The position numbers and the translations under genes were made by a program. The notes beneath the pieces are model-generated. The model saw only the letters and a list, made by a program, of their open reading frames with translations, made no database searches and was not told the origin of the DNA. Below, piece after piece: positions 1 to 9,500 of a stretch of DNA of 17,217 bases (position 1 is the first letter of the stretch; each line of letters begins with the position of its first letter). This DNA is from Halocafeteria seosinensis (Eukaryota > Sar > Bigyra > Bicosoecida): the NCBI GenBank assembly GCA_001687465.1, contig LVLI01000601.1, positions 1 through 17,217 on the forward strand, written 5' to 3'.

Positions 1-1
1 T

Positions 2-3000
2 GACGATACTTCATCGTGTCAGGAAGTGGACCTTGCATGCCCCGGAGGAAAGGAGCTGATCCAGTCCGACGAGGGATCGAAATGTGTTTGTCCGGAAGGA
101 TTGGAGGAGAGTGCTGATGGTGTATGCCAGAAGCCATGTGGTGATGGCTTTGCTCCGCGTCGTCGATCTAGTGACGATTGTGAATGTAAGGAAGGGTACG
201 AGCTTAACGAAGATAGACATGGTGATGTCGTGTGCACACCGATTCAATGTCCCAAGGGACAAAAATATGATATTCGGACTAAGCGATGTGTGTGCCCTAG
301 TGGTCTAGAATATGTATCCGTCCTTGGTCGTTGTGCGTCGCCTTGCCGACGAGGATTGGTACGGGATAAGCAAGGAGAGTGTGTATGTGAAGAGTCAAAT
401 GCTGAACTTGTGTGGGGCCAATGTCTAACTCGTTGCCCTAGAAATCAACATCGAGATTTGCGTACGAATAAATGCGTCTGTAACAAAGGGCTCGTACTGG
501 ATGAAGGTATTTGTCGGCCCCGATGCAACATAGAAACGGAAATGTATGACAAGGAATCCGGTCGATGTGTCTGTAAGAAGGGCTACGAGATGTTCCGTCG
601 TGAATGCGTGGCTCTGTGTCCGAAGGGTAGTGTTAGAGATATGAGAAGTGGTGATTGTGTATGTCCTCGTGATCAGGAAAAAGATAAAGAGTCTGGCGAA
701 TGTGTACCTCGTTGTCGGTTTGACCAGATATTTGAGGAAGGCGAATGCCGATGTCCCAAAGATCTGGTTGAGAAGGAGGGCAAATGCGTGAAAGAAGTCG
801 ACAGTTGTGAGGAAAATGAGGTGTTCACGGATGATAATACCTGTGTATGCAAGGATGGTCACTTCTTGTTTAGTGGGTCTTGTTTGCCGAGATGTGGTGA
901 AAATGAGTATTTTGACCGTTCTCTTCGTTTGTGCGTATGTTCGGATGGGTATGCTAGAATGAATGACAAGGGATGCGTTCCTGTTTGTGGAGCCCGTATG
1001 TATTTTGATGGGAGTTCTTGCGTTTGCCGACGTGGATATTCAATGAAAGGCGATCAGTGTATTGCTGACGAGGTTACATGTGCAGGCGGGTTAGTCGCTG
1101 ATTCCTCTGGGAACTGTGCCTGCCCGAATGGTAGGGAACTTGTAGCCTCTGGGGTTTGCCGCTGGCCGTGTAAAGCAGGGGAGACGAGAAATTCTCGGAC
1201 TGGTCGATGTGAATGTGCGAGGGGATATCTTTGGAACCATGATGAAGGGCGTTGCGTTGTTGCCTGCTCTAAAGGCCGTGTGTTCGATGGGAAGCAATGT
1301 ATTTGTGCTGCTGGAACGGAATATGTGGAGGTGGCCGAATCTTGTTTGGCTCAATGTGAGGGAGGGAGGATCAGAGACCGCTCTAGTCTGAAATGCGTTT
1401 GCCCGGATTCCAAGGTTTTTCTGGAAGGCCAGTGCGTCGACGAATGCCCTGAAAACATGTATCGTCCGCGGAATTCCTTGGAGTGCGTCTGCAATAAGGG
1501 CTTGAAACTGGATTCGAGCGGTGGACATTGTGTGCCCAAATGTGATTCGACAACCGAAATGCTGACTGGGGAAGGAGAGTGTGTTTGCCGAACGAACTAT
1601 GTTCGTTTCGGAAATGTGTGCCTGGAAAAATGTTTGGAGGTAACGGAAATACGTGACTCTCTGACGGGCGAATGCAAGTGTGCATCGTTTTACGAGGAGG
1701 TTGACGGTGTGTGCGTAAAGCGGTGCGGCCGTGAGGAAGTGCGCGAGAGTGTTGCTCCGTTCGGCTGCCGCCAACGCTGCAAAGGTATCTACGAATTTAG
1801 CCAGGAGCGACAAAAGTGCTTTGTACCCGAATCTGTTTGTGAAGCGGAAGGTAGAGTACTTGATGATACCTCTGGAAAATGTATATGCGAAAACCCTCTA
1901 GTCGACATACGAGGGCAGTGTTTGGAGCCCTGTTCGGAAAACGAAAGGAGAACTAAGGACGGGGACTGTGTGTGTCTGGATGCGTTTGAACGCGTCGGTG
2001 ATGTGTGTCAACAAAACTGTGGCATTAATGAACACTTGGTTTCCGGGGATGATAGATGCGAATGTTTGCCGGGTTTCAGTAGAGACAGTGACGACGTCTG
2101 CGTCCGAGTATGCGATCCTGCGGAGAACAAAGTGTTCGATGACAAGTTGAAATCATGCGTATGTGACACAGGCTTTGATGCCGTTGGGGATGCGTGTTTA
2201 CCTGTTTGCTCCAAGAACGAAGTGCGTTCTACAAGGTCTGGGAGGTGTGAATGTACGAATGGTTTCACGCGAGTGGATGGCACCTGCACTGCAGTGCCGG
2301 ATTCTGTGACTGCGAAACCGCCTGGGGCTGCAGATACGGTCGTATTTCTGGAATTCAGAGTGGAACATACTGGAGCAACCAGTCAACTGTTTGTAAACAA
2401 CAATTGGCCCGGAGGCGAGACGTCGCTTCTCGTTGCGGTATTCAATTCGTCTTCGAATGCCAACATAAACATATATGGGGTGGATCAGTTCATTCCTTCG
2501 ATATCTTCCAATGGAAGGATGCTCGCAGAAGGGACTAACACCTTGAACGTTTCTTTGACGCTCACTGTGGGCGAAGAAGATTCTGAAGAAGTGGCAAACA
2601 ATGCTGCCTTTCACGTGGGAACAGAGCAATTTATGAAAGACCTCGGTCTTTTGGGAGATGGTAATGTGGGCGGCCCTACAACACAGGTTTCCGGCGGGCT
2701 ATGTTCCAACGGAATCCAGGATGGTTTAGAAAGTGACGTTGATTGTGGTGGACCTGATTGTGATTCATGTGGAGAACACTACTTTTGTACCAAAAGCTCA
2801 GATTGTGGGGACCTATCATGTTTGTATGGACAGTGTACTAGCAGTAGTGCTGCTCCTGATGATGATGGCGGGAAAGCCCCATCTGACGACTCCTCGAGTG
2901 ATTCCTCAATGTTCATGTATGCAGGAGCTGGGGCAGCTTTTCTGCTCGCCGCAGCAGCGGTAGTCTATGCCAAAAAGCGCAAACCAAAGAGATCAAGGTT

Positions 3001-3181
3001 TTCACAGCATCGCAGTCGTGAGGAAGATCCAGATAACATCGTTCCCGTAGGCGTGTCCCCGTACTACAAGGCAGGTGCGAGCGAAGGAAAACAGTCTTCA
3101 TACATTAACGGTGCATCTGTCCCACGGAACTCGTTTCGCAAGACGAAGATGACCCCTGAAAAAGTTAGAGTGCATCGTTAA
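2..3181 (+). CDS. Cys-repeat type I membrane protein, 5'-truncated by window edge
   Basis: The frame is open from base 2 to TAA at 3179-3181, giving 1059 visible residues; no convincing ATG opens it, so the start lies left of the window. In order it shows: about 23 four-Cys repeats (nt 17-2287); a Cys-free, beta-strand-like stretch with several N-x-S/T sites (about 2290-2690); a Cys module containing the DVDCGG motif (2702-2836); a Ser/Asp linker; a hydrophobic Ala-rich helix (2909-2971); a KKRKPKR stop-transfer run and about 60 cytoplasmic residues. This layout implies a type I surface or endomembrane protein with a long disulfide-rich ectodomain. The repeats resemble EB/TIL or EGF-like modules, but each has four Cys rather than six. 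DCGG modules recur in extracellular proteins of algae and other protists. Ligand and function are unknown: adhesion or a receptor role is inference only. The gene lies upstream of VPS13 on the same strand; nothing suggests a functional link. Confidence 0.85.
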   Translation, partial: DDTSSCQEVDLACPGGKELIQSDEGSKCVCPEGLEESADGVCQKPCGDGFAPRRRSSDDCECKEGYELNEDRHGDVVCTPIQCPKGQKYDIRTKRCVCPSGLEYVSVLGRCASPCRRGLVRDKQGECVCEESNAELVWGQCLTRCPRNQHRDLRTNKCVCNKGLVLDEGICRPRCNIETEMYDKESGRCVCKKGYEMFRRECVALCPKGSVRDMRSGDCVCPRDQEKDKESGECVPRCRFDQIFEEGECRCPKDLVEKEGKCVKEVDSCEENEVFTDDNTCVCKDGHFLFSGSCLPRCGENEYFDRSLRLCVCSDGYARMNDKGCVPVCGARMYFDGSSCVCRRGYSMKGDQCIADEVTCAGGLVADSSGNCACPNGRELVASGVCRWPCKAGETRNSRTGRCECARGYLWNHDEGRCVVACSKGRVFDGKQCICAAGTEYVEVAESCLAQCEGGRIRDRSSLKCVCPDSKVFLEGQCVDECPENMYRPRNSLECVCNKGLKLDSSGGHCVPKCDSTTEMLTGEGECVCRTNYVRFGNVCLEKCLEVTEIRDSLTGECKCASFYEEVDGVCVKRCGREEVRESVAPFGCRQRCKGIYEFSQERQKCFVPESVCEAEGRVLDDTSGKCICENPLVDIRGQCLEPCSENERRTKDGDCVCLDAFERVGDVCQQNCGINEHLVSGDDRCECLPGFSRDSDDVCVRVCDPAENKVFDDKLKSCVCDTGFDAVGDACLPVCSKNEVRSTRSGRCECTNGFTRVDGTCTAVPDSVTAKPPGAADTVVFLEFRVEHTGATSQLFVNNNWPGGETSLLVAVFNSSSNANINIYGVDQFIPSISSNGRMLAEGTNTLNVSLTLTVGEEDSEEVANNAAFHVGTEQFMKDLGLLGDGNVGGPTTQVSGGLCSNGIQDGLESDVDCGGPDCDSCGEHYFCTKSSDCGDLSCLYGQCTSSSAAPDDDGGKAPSDDSSSDSSMFMYAGAGAAFLLAAAAVVYAKKRKPKRSRFSQHRSREEDPDNIVPVGVSPYYKAGASEGKQSSYINGASVPRNSFRKTKMTPEKVRVHR
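17..2287 (+). repeat. Array of about 23 four-cysteine protein repeats
   Basis: The array is visible in the protein rather than as DNA repeats. Each unit of about 30-35 residues follows C-x(n)-R/E-D-x-x-(S/T)G-x-C-x-C-x(3)-G-(Y/F/L)-x(n)-G-x-C-x(2-3)-C. I count 23 CxC cores, most often CVC, with CEC, CIC, CRC, CAC and CKC variants. One unit near nt 1724-1840 lacks the CxC core. The DNA of the units has diverged, so the array is old rather than a recent expansion. Confidence 0.8.
2699..2836 (+). other. DCGG-type cysteine module
   Basis: The segment starts with CSNGIQDG, passes through ESDVDCGGPDCDSC and ends with two further Cys pairs (FCTKSSDC and LSCLYGQC). The NGxxDGxExDVDCGGxxCxxC pattern recurs in extracellular proteins of protists, algae and some bacteria. 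It sits just outside the membrane helix, as a juxtamembrane module. Its ligand is not known. Confidence 0.7.
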
Positions 3182-3304
3182 GTCTACTTTCACGACTTGA
3201 AGCGCCTGCTAGTCATCGAAGCCCGGTTAGAACTACCATAAAAAGAGTAGGAACTTCTTATAATGTATCAATTGTGTACCAAATTCTGTACAGTATCTTG
3301 CAAG

Positions 3305-3310
3305 AATAAA
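3305..3310 (+). terminator. Putative poly(A) signal of the Cys-repeat gene
   Basis: A perfect AATAAA stands 123 bases after the TAA stop at 3179-3181, in AT-rich context, and a U-rich stretch follows. The position fits a 3' UTR of about 140-160 bases. The hexamer alone is weak evidence in lineages that do not depend on AATAAA. Confidence 0.45.
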
Positions 3311-3501
3311 CTATATGTGGATTGAATGCGTAACCAACTTCTTTGTATTGTAGTGTCTAGGAAACCTTGTTGCGTAACTTCCCCTTCTGGTAAGTTGCTT
3401 CCGCTACACTGGATTCCATCGCATGTTGAGCAAGAAGTTGAAGTTCAAGTTGAAGAAAAGATTGTCGTGTCCGAAGGAGATTCTGCAGTCAAATTATTCA
3501 C

Positions 3502-3509
3502 TATATATA
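3502..3509 (+). promoter_or_regulatory. TATA-like element of VPS13
   Basis: TATATATA lies 60 bases upstream of the VPS13 ATG at 3569. The gene at 16786 has a TATATATA 46 bases before its ATG, so the two starts share a similar arrangement. A TATA-driven start would imply a 5' UTR of only a few tens of bases. No initiator was identified. Confidence 0.35.
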
Positions 3510-3568
3510 TTGTTTGTTGGACGTACTTGTGATGAACACCCAGTGAAAAGTGCATTAGCAAGAGGAAA

Positions 3569-6500
3569 ATGATAAAATCATTGATAGCGCAAGTGCTCAC
3601 GAGGGCTCTGGGAGATTACGTCGAGGGTATCAATGCCCAGACCATTTCCTATTCCCTTTCCAAGGGGACGATCGAGTTGACAGATCTGTCCATCAAAGCT
3701 GAGGTACGTCCACCAACCGTTCATGCATGTTGTGCTTGTGTGTGCGAGACAGAGAGACGGGGGGGAAAGTCCCTGAGAAAACCTTTCTGGGAACAGTCGA
3801 CGAAAAGATTGTTGCATTGGGATCTTGTCTGGAACGTGATGCGTTGAATGGAATTGCAACACAAGAAAAAGAAAACCGATCTGACCTGAGCTGCAGGCAT
3901 TAGATGCACTCGAGTTGCCGGTGGTAGCGAAGCGAGGCAAACTCGGCAAAGTCAAAGTACAGATTCCAGGTTTCCGTACTTCCACTCTGAAGAAAAATCC
4001 CGTGGTGATTGAGATCCAAGATGTCACGTTGATTGTGGAGAAGTCGATTCAGACACCCGAGGAGATTGAACGTCGCTCTGAATCTGTGAAACTTTCCAAT
4101 TTGGATCTGGCAAGCTTTTTCCAAATTCGAACGCTCGCGGAAGAATTACAGCGCGAGGGAAAGATACCGACCTCTTCGGAAGAAGACGAAGCAGCCGATC
4201 CGTCGTTGGTGGCGGCCATTGTGGATAATCTACAGATTAATGTGTCGAGACTGCACGTTCGATTCGAAGATAGCACATCGCATCCGTCAAGAGCCTTTGC
4301 AGTGGGAGTAACGTTGGAGAGTTTCCATACGAGTCCATCCAAGGAATCCGGGGGCCATTCCTCAGTCGTGTGTAGGTCGGCGAGTCTAAACAGCTTCTCT
4401 GTATACTGGGATCAGGTAGAAGGGAAAAAAGATGGAAAGAACCTCGTAATCGCAGATTCCCAATCTTCTGCTGAAGAGATTCACCAACGCATGTTGCTCG
4501 ATATGCCCACGAAGCAGACGCCAGCGGAACACCACAATTATGTCTTCAAGCCTACATCGCAGAAGGTTTCTCTATTTCGAAATCCTCATCTCGTGCAGGG
4601 ATATCCCAAACTTCGGATTGATGCGAATTTTGTATCGCCGTCTTTAGAGCTCTTACGAGAGCAGTACGTTGACGCAATCTTCCTGCAAATATGGGTGTCT
4701 TTACACCAATACCGCCCTTCATTGCGCATCAAAGACGCAATACGATCCTCATCGGTTTCACGAGGAAAGGAATCGGCCTCAAAGCACAAGGCACCGACTC
4801 CTAATAAAAAAGAAAAATCTCGTGTCGTTATGCAATGGTGGAATTATTTCATACGATGCACTTCGAATATAGCTAGTGACGAGGCAGACGCCGCTGAAGC
4901 AGTGGAAAGTCAGACCAAGCCGGTAAAGGAGCGTCGTGACGAAGATGATGACGATGACGATGACGAAAGCTTCGCCTCAGCTAACGAAGAACTGGAAACT
5001 AGCGACAATGCTAGTACGCCTTCGAGCAATGCTTATACGCCGAATACATCAAAGAGCTCTCCGGGTGCAGCTCCACATAAGTTGAAGTCGAACAGGATGA
5101 AAGAATATGTGGAAGAGTTCAAGGACCTTGTGCGTAAAGAGCACGGTAAACTGATTAAAGGGGAAGATGTTGCCACCATTTATGACTCCGTATATGTTCA
5201 TCGATCAGATAGAGTGAAAGAACTAGAATCTGTTTTTTCATACACCCAGCTGTTGACGTTCAGATCAATAGCTCTTTTCCAGGTAAAGAAAGAGGAAGCA
5301 AAGAAGTCCGAATCACCGAAGAAAGGCTGGCTTGGCTGGGCTTTTGGTAGCTCTGCGAAGCAATCTTATTCCCTGAATTCTGAAGAACTTAAGTCTCTCT
5401 ATGAACTAGTCGATACCAGTGTCGATGAATCAGTTTCTTCTGGGTCCGACTTTGAAGCGTTAAAAGTTGACTTAGGGCTAAAGAAGTGTTCTCTCAAGCT
5501 AGACCTCCCAGCGAAAACGACAGACTCTATCAAGGCCGTGGAGTTGAAATTTTCGACCGCATGCTCGATTTCTCAGAAAAGGAAGTCGTCTTCTTTTGAG
5601 TTTGATGTCACAGACCTTGGTATCACCCATGGAGTTCCAGAGGAAAGTGCTTATCCGGACCTGCTACGTCTCAAGGACGAAGGCGTTGAATCTTTCGCCA
5701 AGCTGCAGCTGCAAACATGGGAAAATGGGATGGAAATAAATGCTCGTGTCAACCCCGTGCGAGCTTTCTTCTGCCCTCAGGTAGCTAGTCAAGTGATCAA
5801 TTTTTTCGCCTTCAAGCCGGCGGAAATTATCAAAGATCAAGTTATGAGTAGACTTTATCGTCTAAACGAGGGAAATATAGATGTTAAAGAACTGATGAAG
5901 AACCGCCCAACGATCGCTGCGAACATACATATTTCAGGACCGGAACTAGTGCTTCCCTTCTCCGCGAGTACCACGGATACTGACGCGACCGTTTTAAAGT
6001 TCGGGACCATCAAGGTTATTTCACATGCAAAAGAGTCGAAGCCTCTTCCCGGAAGTGTTAGCAGATGGCTCCACAGCAAAGCCGGAAGCCATCGTGTCAC
6101 TAACTTAGGAGCGGCGTTTGATAGATGGTATGTCGACGTATCAGAAATTAGCGCTTCGATAGTGAAACCGTCAAGTCAAGACGAGCCAATTCCCTTATTG
6201 CATCCAGTGGGTGCGTCGATTCTATGCTTAACTTCCGCTTTACCATCTCAGGAGCTATCACTGCAAGCTGCAGTGGATATTAGCCTGCCGAGTATCAAAG
6301 TTTCTTACGTGAACTCTGCCTTGCGGCACCTTGGCCAAGCTTTTCACCGCATTAATGATATCAGTGCCGCTGTGGAAGCTCATTCAAAAGTAGACCTACA
6401 AGAACTTTCCCAGGATATGCTGTGGAGTCTTCATCTCATGGATGATTCCTCGGAGACTCGAAGTCGGCGGGGTAGTTTACGCGCAGAATCTGTTCATGTA

Positions 6501-9500
6501 GATGTTGGCGGGACGGACAAAAAGGAGGGGGTATCTTCACCTCTTATAGCTGTGAGATTCCATATGGAACAACTGGCAACGTACTTTCACGATATGAGGA
6601 CCCTCTATAGCCTGAAAAATGCCGATTGTTCTAAGGAACTTATACTTGAGGGGACAACAGAAGAGTCTGCGTTTTCGTTTCCAGCGAGTAGGGCTCAAAT
6701 TCTTAGTACACCGGAGCTGGAAGTTGAGTTGAGGGAATTAGAGATGTCTTGGGATATGTCGCAACGCTCTCAAAACTTGGAATTCTCTCTCAAGCAAATG
6801 GAGGCTCGCGATAACATAGTAGGGATATCCCAATGGGCGAAATTGTTTTCAGCAGCTGGTATTACTGAGAATGCTGCACAGACTGCAGCACAGGGATCGG
6901 TGGAATTGATAAATAGTGGAGACATGAAAATTAATGCCGGAATTTCCGATCTTGCGTTGGGATGGAATGACGAAAGTATGAAAGTTCTTCTTGGTGGGTG
7001 TGGTACGGCACTGCTTCTATTACAAAAAGTGGTTGGAGGAGCGAAACCTGCAGCCAAAGCAGGAGGGGCGAATATCAGTGATACTAGTGCCTCGAGTCCG
7101 TCAATAAATATATCTGCGAACTTTGACTCCGTAAGCATGCAGTTGCGCAACGTTTCAGAGAGCCGTATTGTTGAAGAATTAGATTTCAAAATGTTGCATG
7201 CGTTCATAGTCCAACCGTTTGATGACAGAGTAGCCACTAAGGTTGAAGGAAGAGTGAGCAGTATGTATTCGAACAACACAATATCCGAGGAGCCAGGAAG
7301 CGACCCTATGGTCACATTCCAGTTCAAGCTTTTTGGAAAGGAACCGAGGCTGTACTCTATCGAAAGAGGAGAAAGAGTGCTTGCTCGACTCCAATGTACT
7401 AGCGCATTAAATATCGATATTCAGCGATGCAAACTCATCTATGATCAAACAAGAGTCCTAGACCTTTCCGAGTATGCAGTCGAACGCATACTCGGTCCTG
7501 TTAACGTGTTTGCTGATGCCCTTAGTGGGTTAGATCGGGAAGACATAGTTAGGAGGGTTAACGATGTGCTTGCTCTAGACGTTCGTCTTAGTCGGTCATT
7601 TGCTGTGATACCAGCAATTAAAGAGGGGGTACACTGTAGTGATACGTGTAGTGCTGTTGTGGACTTCGATTACGCTTACGTTTTCTCCGAGCAAGCGAAA
7701 CAAGAGGAGGGTAAGACATGGGATTTTTTCTGCGCCGAGGTTGGTAATGTAAGCAGCCGACTGTGCAGCGATAAGGACCCTGATCTGCCCCTAATCGACG
7801 AGAAGTTTGATTTATGCTCTGAAATATCACTATCTCGAGAATCTCCTATAACGCGCATTAACATGGGCCTGCCTTCTATCAACGCCAAACTGTCTGCTAA
7901 GAAAACCGCTCTACTTACAGTCATACTCCAGACGAATCTGGCTGCTTCCGCGGCAGAAGGGATTACTCGTCCCGAAACAATTTCTGCGAATAAAATGCTG
8001 ACAGACATTTGGAGCGAAGGCGTGGAAAGAGGTAACATACACGTTAGTGTGTCAATGAAGAAGGATGCAACGCTCAACATCAGCTTAGCGAACCCTGCTC
8101 AAGAGAGTCGAGGAGATGGTATCTTTGGAATCCTAGAAGTCGAAGATCTGCGCTACACCCGAGACCAGACGCCAAACGACGACTGCATTCTACATCAATG
8201 CGTTGAAATTGGTGACGTAAGCTTAATTCAGACTTTTGCTGGAGCCGTCAAGAAATCCGTCGTACACAAGAGTTCGGCGAAGGATGTTCCTCTCTTTTTA
8301 GCCTCAATCGGGGAGTATAAGGCTTTGACGAGAGTGTCCATTAGAATCGAGCAGTTATTTGCTGAATTGAATTTGCCGTTCCTTCTGCAAGTGACGGATT
8401 CCCTAACAAGTAACGATGCTGTGGCATCGGTGTTGCAGGGTAAAACTGATATGTACGACCTCTTATACCCTGGATCAGCAACTGCCGTGTACAATCCATC
8501 CCACAGGGTCGAACTGGAGCTAAACTTAGGCGGCGTGGAAGTCATGCTACTGGAAGATGAGAGTGGAAACTCGCCACAACTTCAACTGAACATCACTTGC
8601 GTTGCATCTGGACTGCAAGAGACACAGTGCCACTTAGTTCCGACCATGTTTTTCCCTTGGCTTCAATCAGCCCACAGCAGTGACATCGTTAATCTAGGTA
8701 CTAAATTAAAGCCTGCCAAAGAAATATTATCAGTGTGTCCTACAGAAGACGAGATTGTCATGCAGCGGAATTTCTTTGGAATAAATGTCGAGGATTGCCG
8801 TTTGCAGGTCAATTTGCGTAAGCCCAAACGCAGGGCCAAGACTGGTGTGGAGCAGATTTACAAGGTCGAGCCCATCATTGAGTCACTTGATTTGATGGGC
8901 GGGTTTGAACAGTCGCAGCAAGAGTGGCTAAGTCCAAAAGTGTTCTTTGAGTGCCTGCGCTTGCGATCTTTTCAACCCGACAGTGAGCTTCTCCATGCCG
9001 TCGAAGGTCTACATTCAAGCCTTAATAGGAAAGTTCGGCTTCCAACTCAACAACGCAGTGTCAAGGTTTGGTTTTGTCACCCCCTAAGAGTTGCATTGGC
9101 CACTTCTGACTTAGGAATCGTGCTGCGAGTCCTTAACTCGGTTCAATCTGGTGGAGATGAAAGCCCCGTAGCACTACGTTCAGAAGAAACCGATCAGGAT
9201 GACATATACTTCTTCTCTGATTGGCATCCCGACGACTGGGATATCTGTTTGCCTCATGTGAGCGGTGTAATCGAAACTGTGGGCGCCAGCAGGGACTCGG
9301 TTATTGTCGGAGATATTCAGGATGACAATCCCGAGTGGCTGAAGTGCTTACTTAACAAGGGTGATGTCATTTTGTCTTATCGACCAGATCCATTCACTCC
9401 TCCAAGTCGCATTCGTTCTGCAGATGAATGGCAGAGGGTAGTCGTTCCAGCAGGTCAGTCCCTTTTAAAGATACGGGCGCAGCCCGATCGAATCAGCTTC

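Larger units (their letters stand above)
3182..3568 (+). other. Intergenic spacer between Cys-repeat gene and VPS13
   Basis: These 387 bases hold the 3' UTR of the upstream gene and the promoter and 5' UTR of VPS13. An AATAAA lies at 3305-3310 and a TATATATA run at 3502-3509. A GAAGTT/CAAGTT-rich imperfect repeat occupies about 3432-3455. A 68-codon frame at 3326-3532 has no recognisable protein character and ends 36 bases before the VPS13 start. I see no RNA gene or mobile element. Confidence 0.6.

Noticed and set aside
1091-1813. 240-codon minus-strand frame inside the Cys-repeat gene
   Set aside because: Antisense shadow of Cys- and Gly-rich codons; the + strand has a regular 4-Cys pattern and the minus frame has none. 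The same applies to 425-862.
3326-3532. 68-codon frame upstream of VPS13
   Set aside because: It starts just after the AATAAA and runs through the TATA-like region; no domain or membrane pattern. An upstream regulatory frame is possible but unsupported.
3569-3847. 92-codon frame from the VPS13 ATG through the intron
   Set aside because: After codon 45 it reads intron sequence; splicing restores the conserved Chorein sequence.
9190-9240. Aromatic-acidic stretch DDIYFFSDWHPDDWD in VPS13 considered as a second FFAT motif
   Set aside because: Position 5 is not Ala and no acidic residue falls at position 7; it lies in the predicted groove region rather than a loop.
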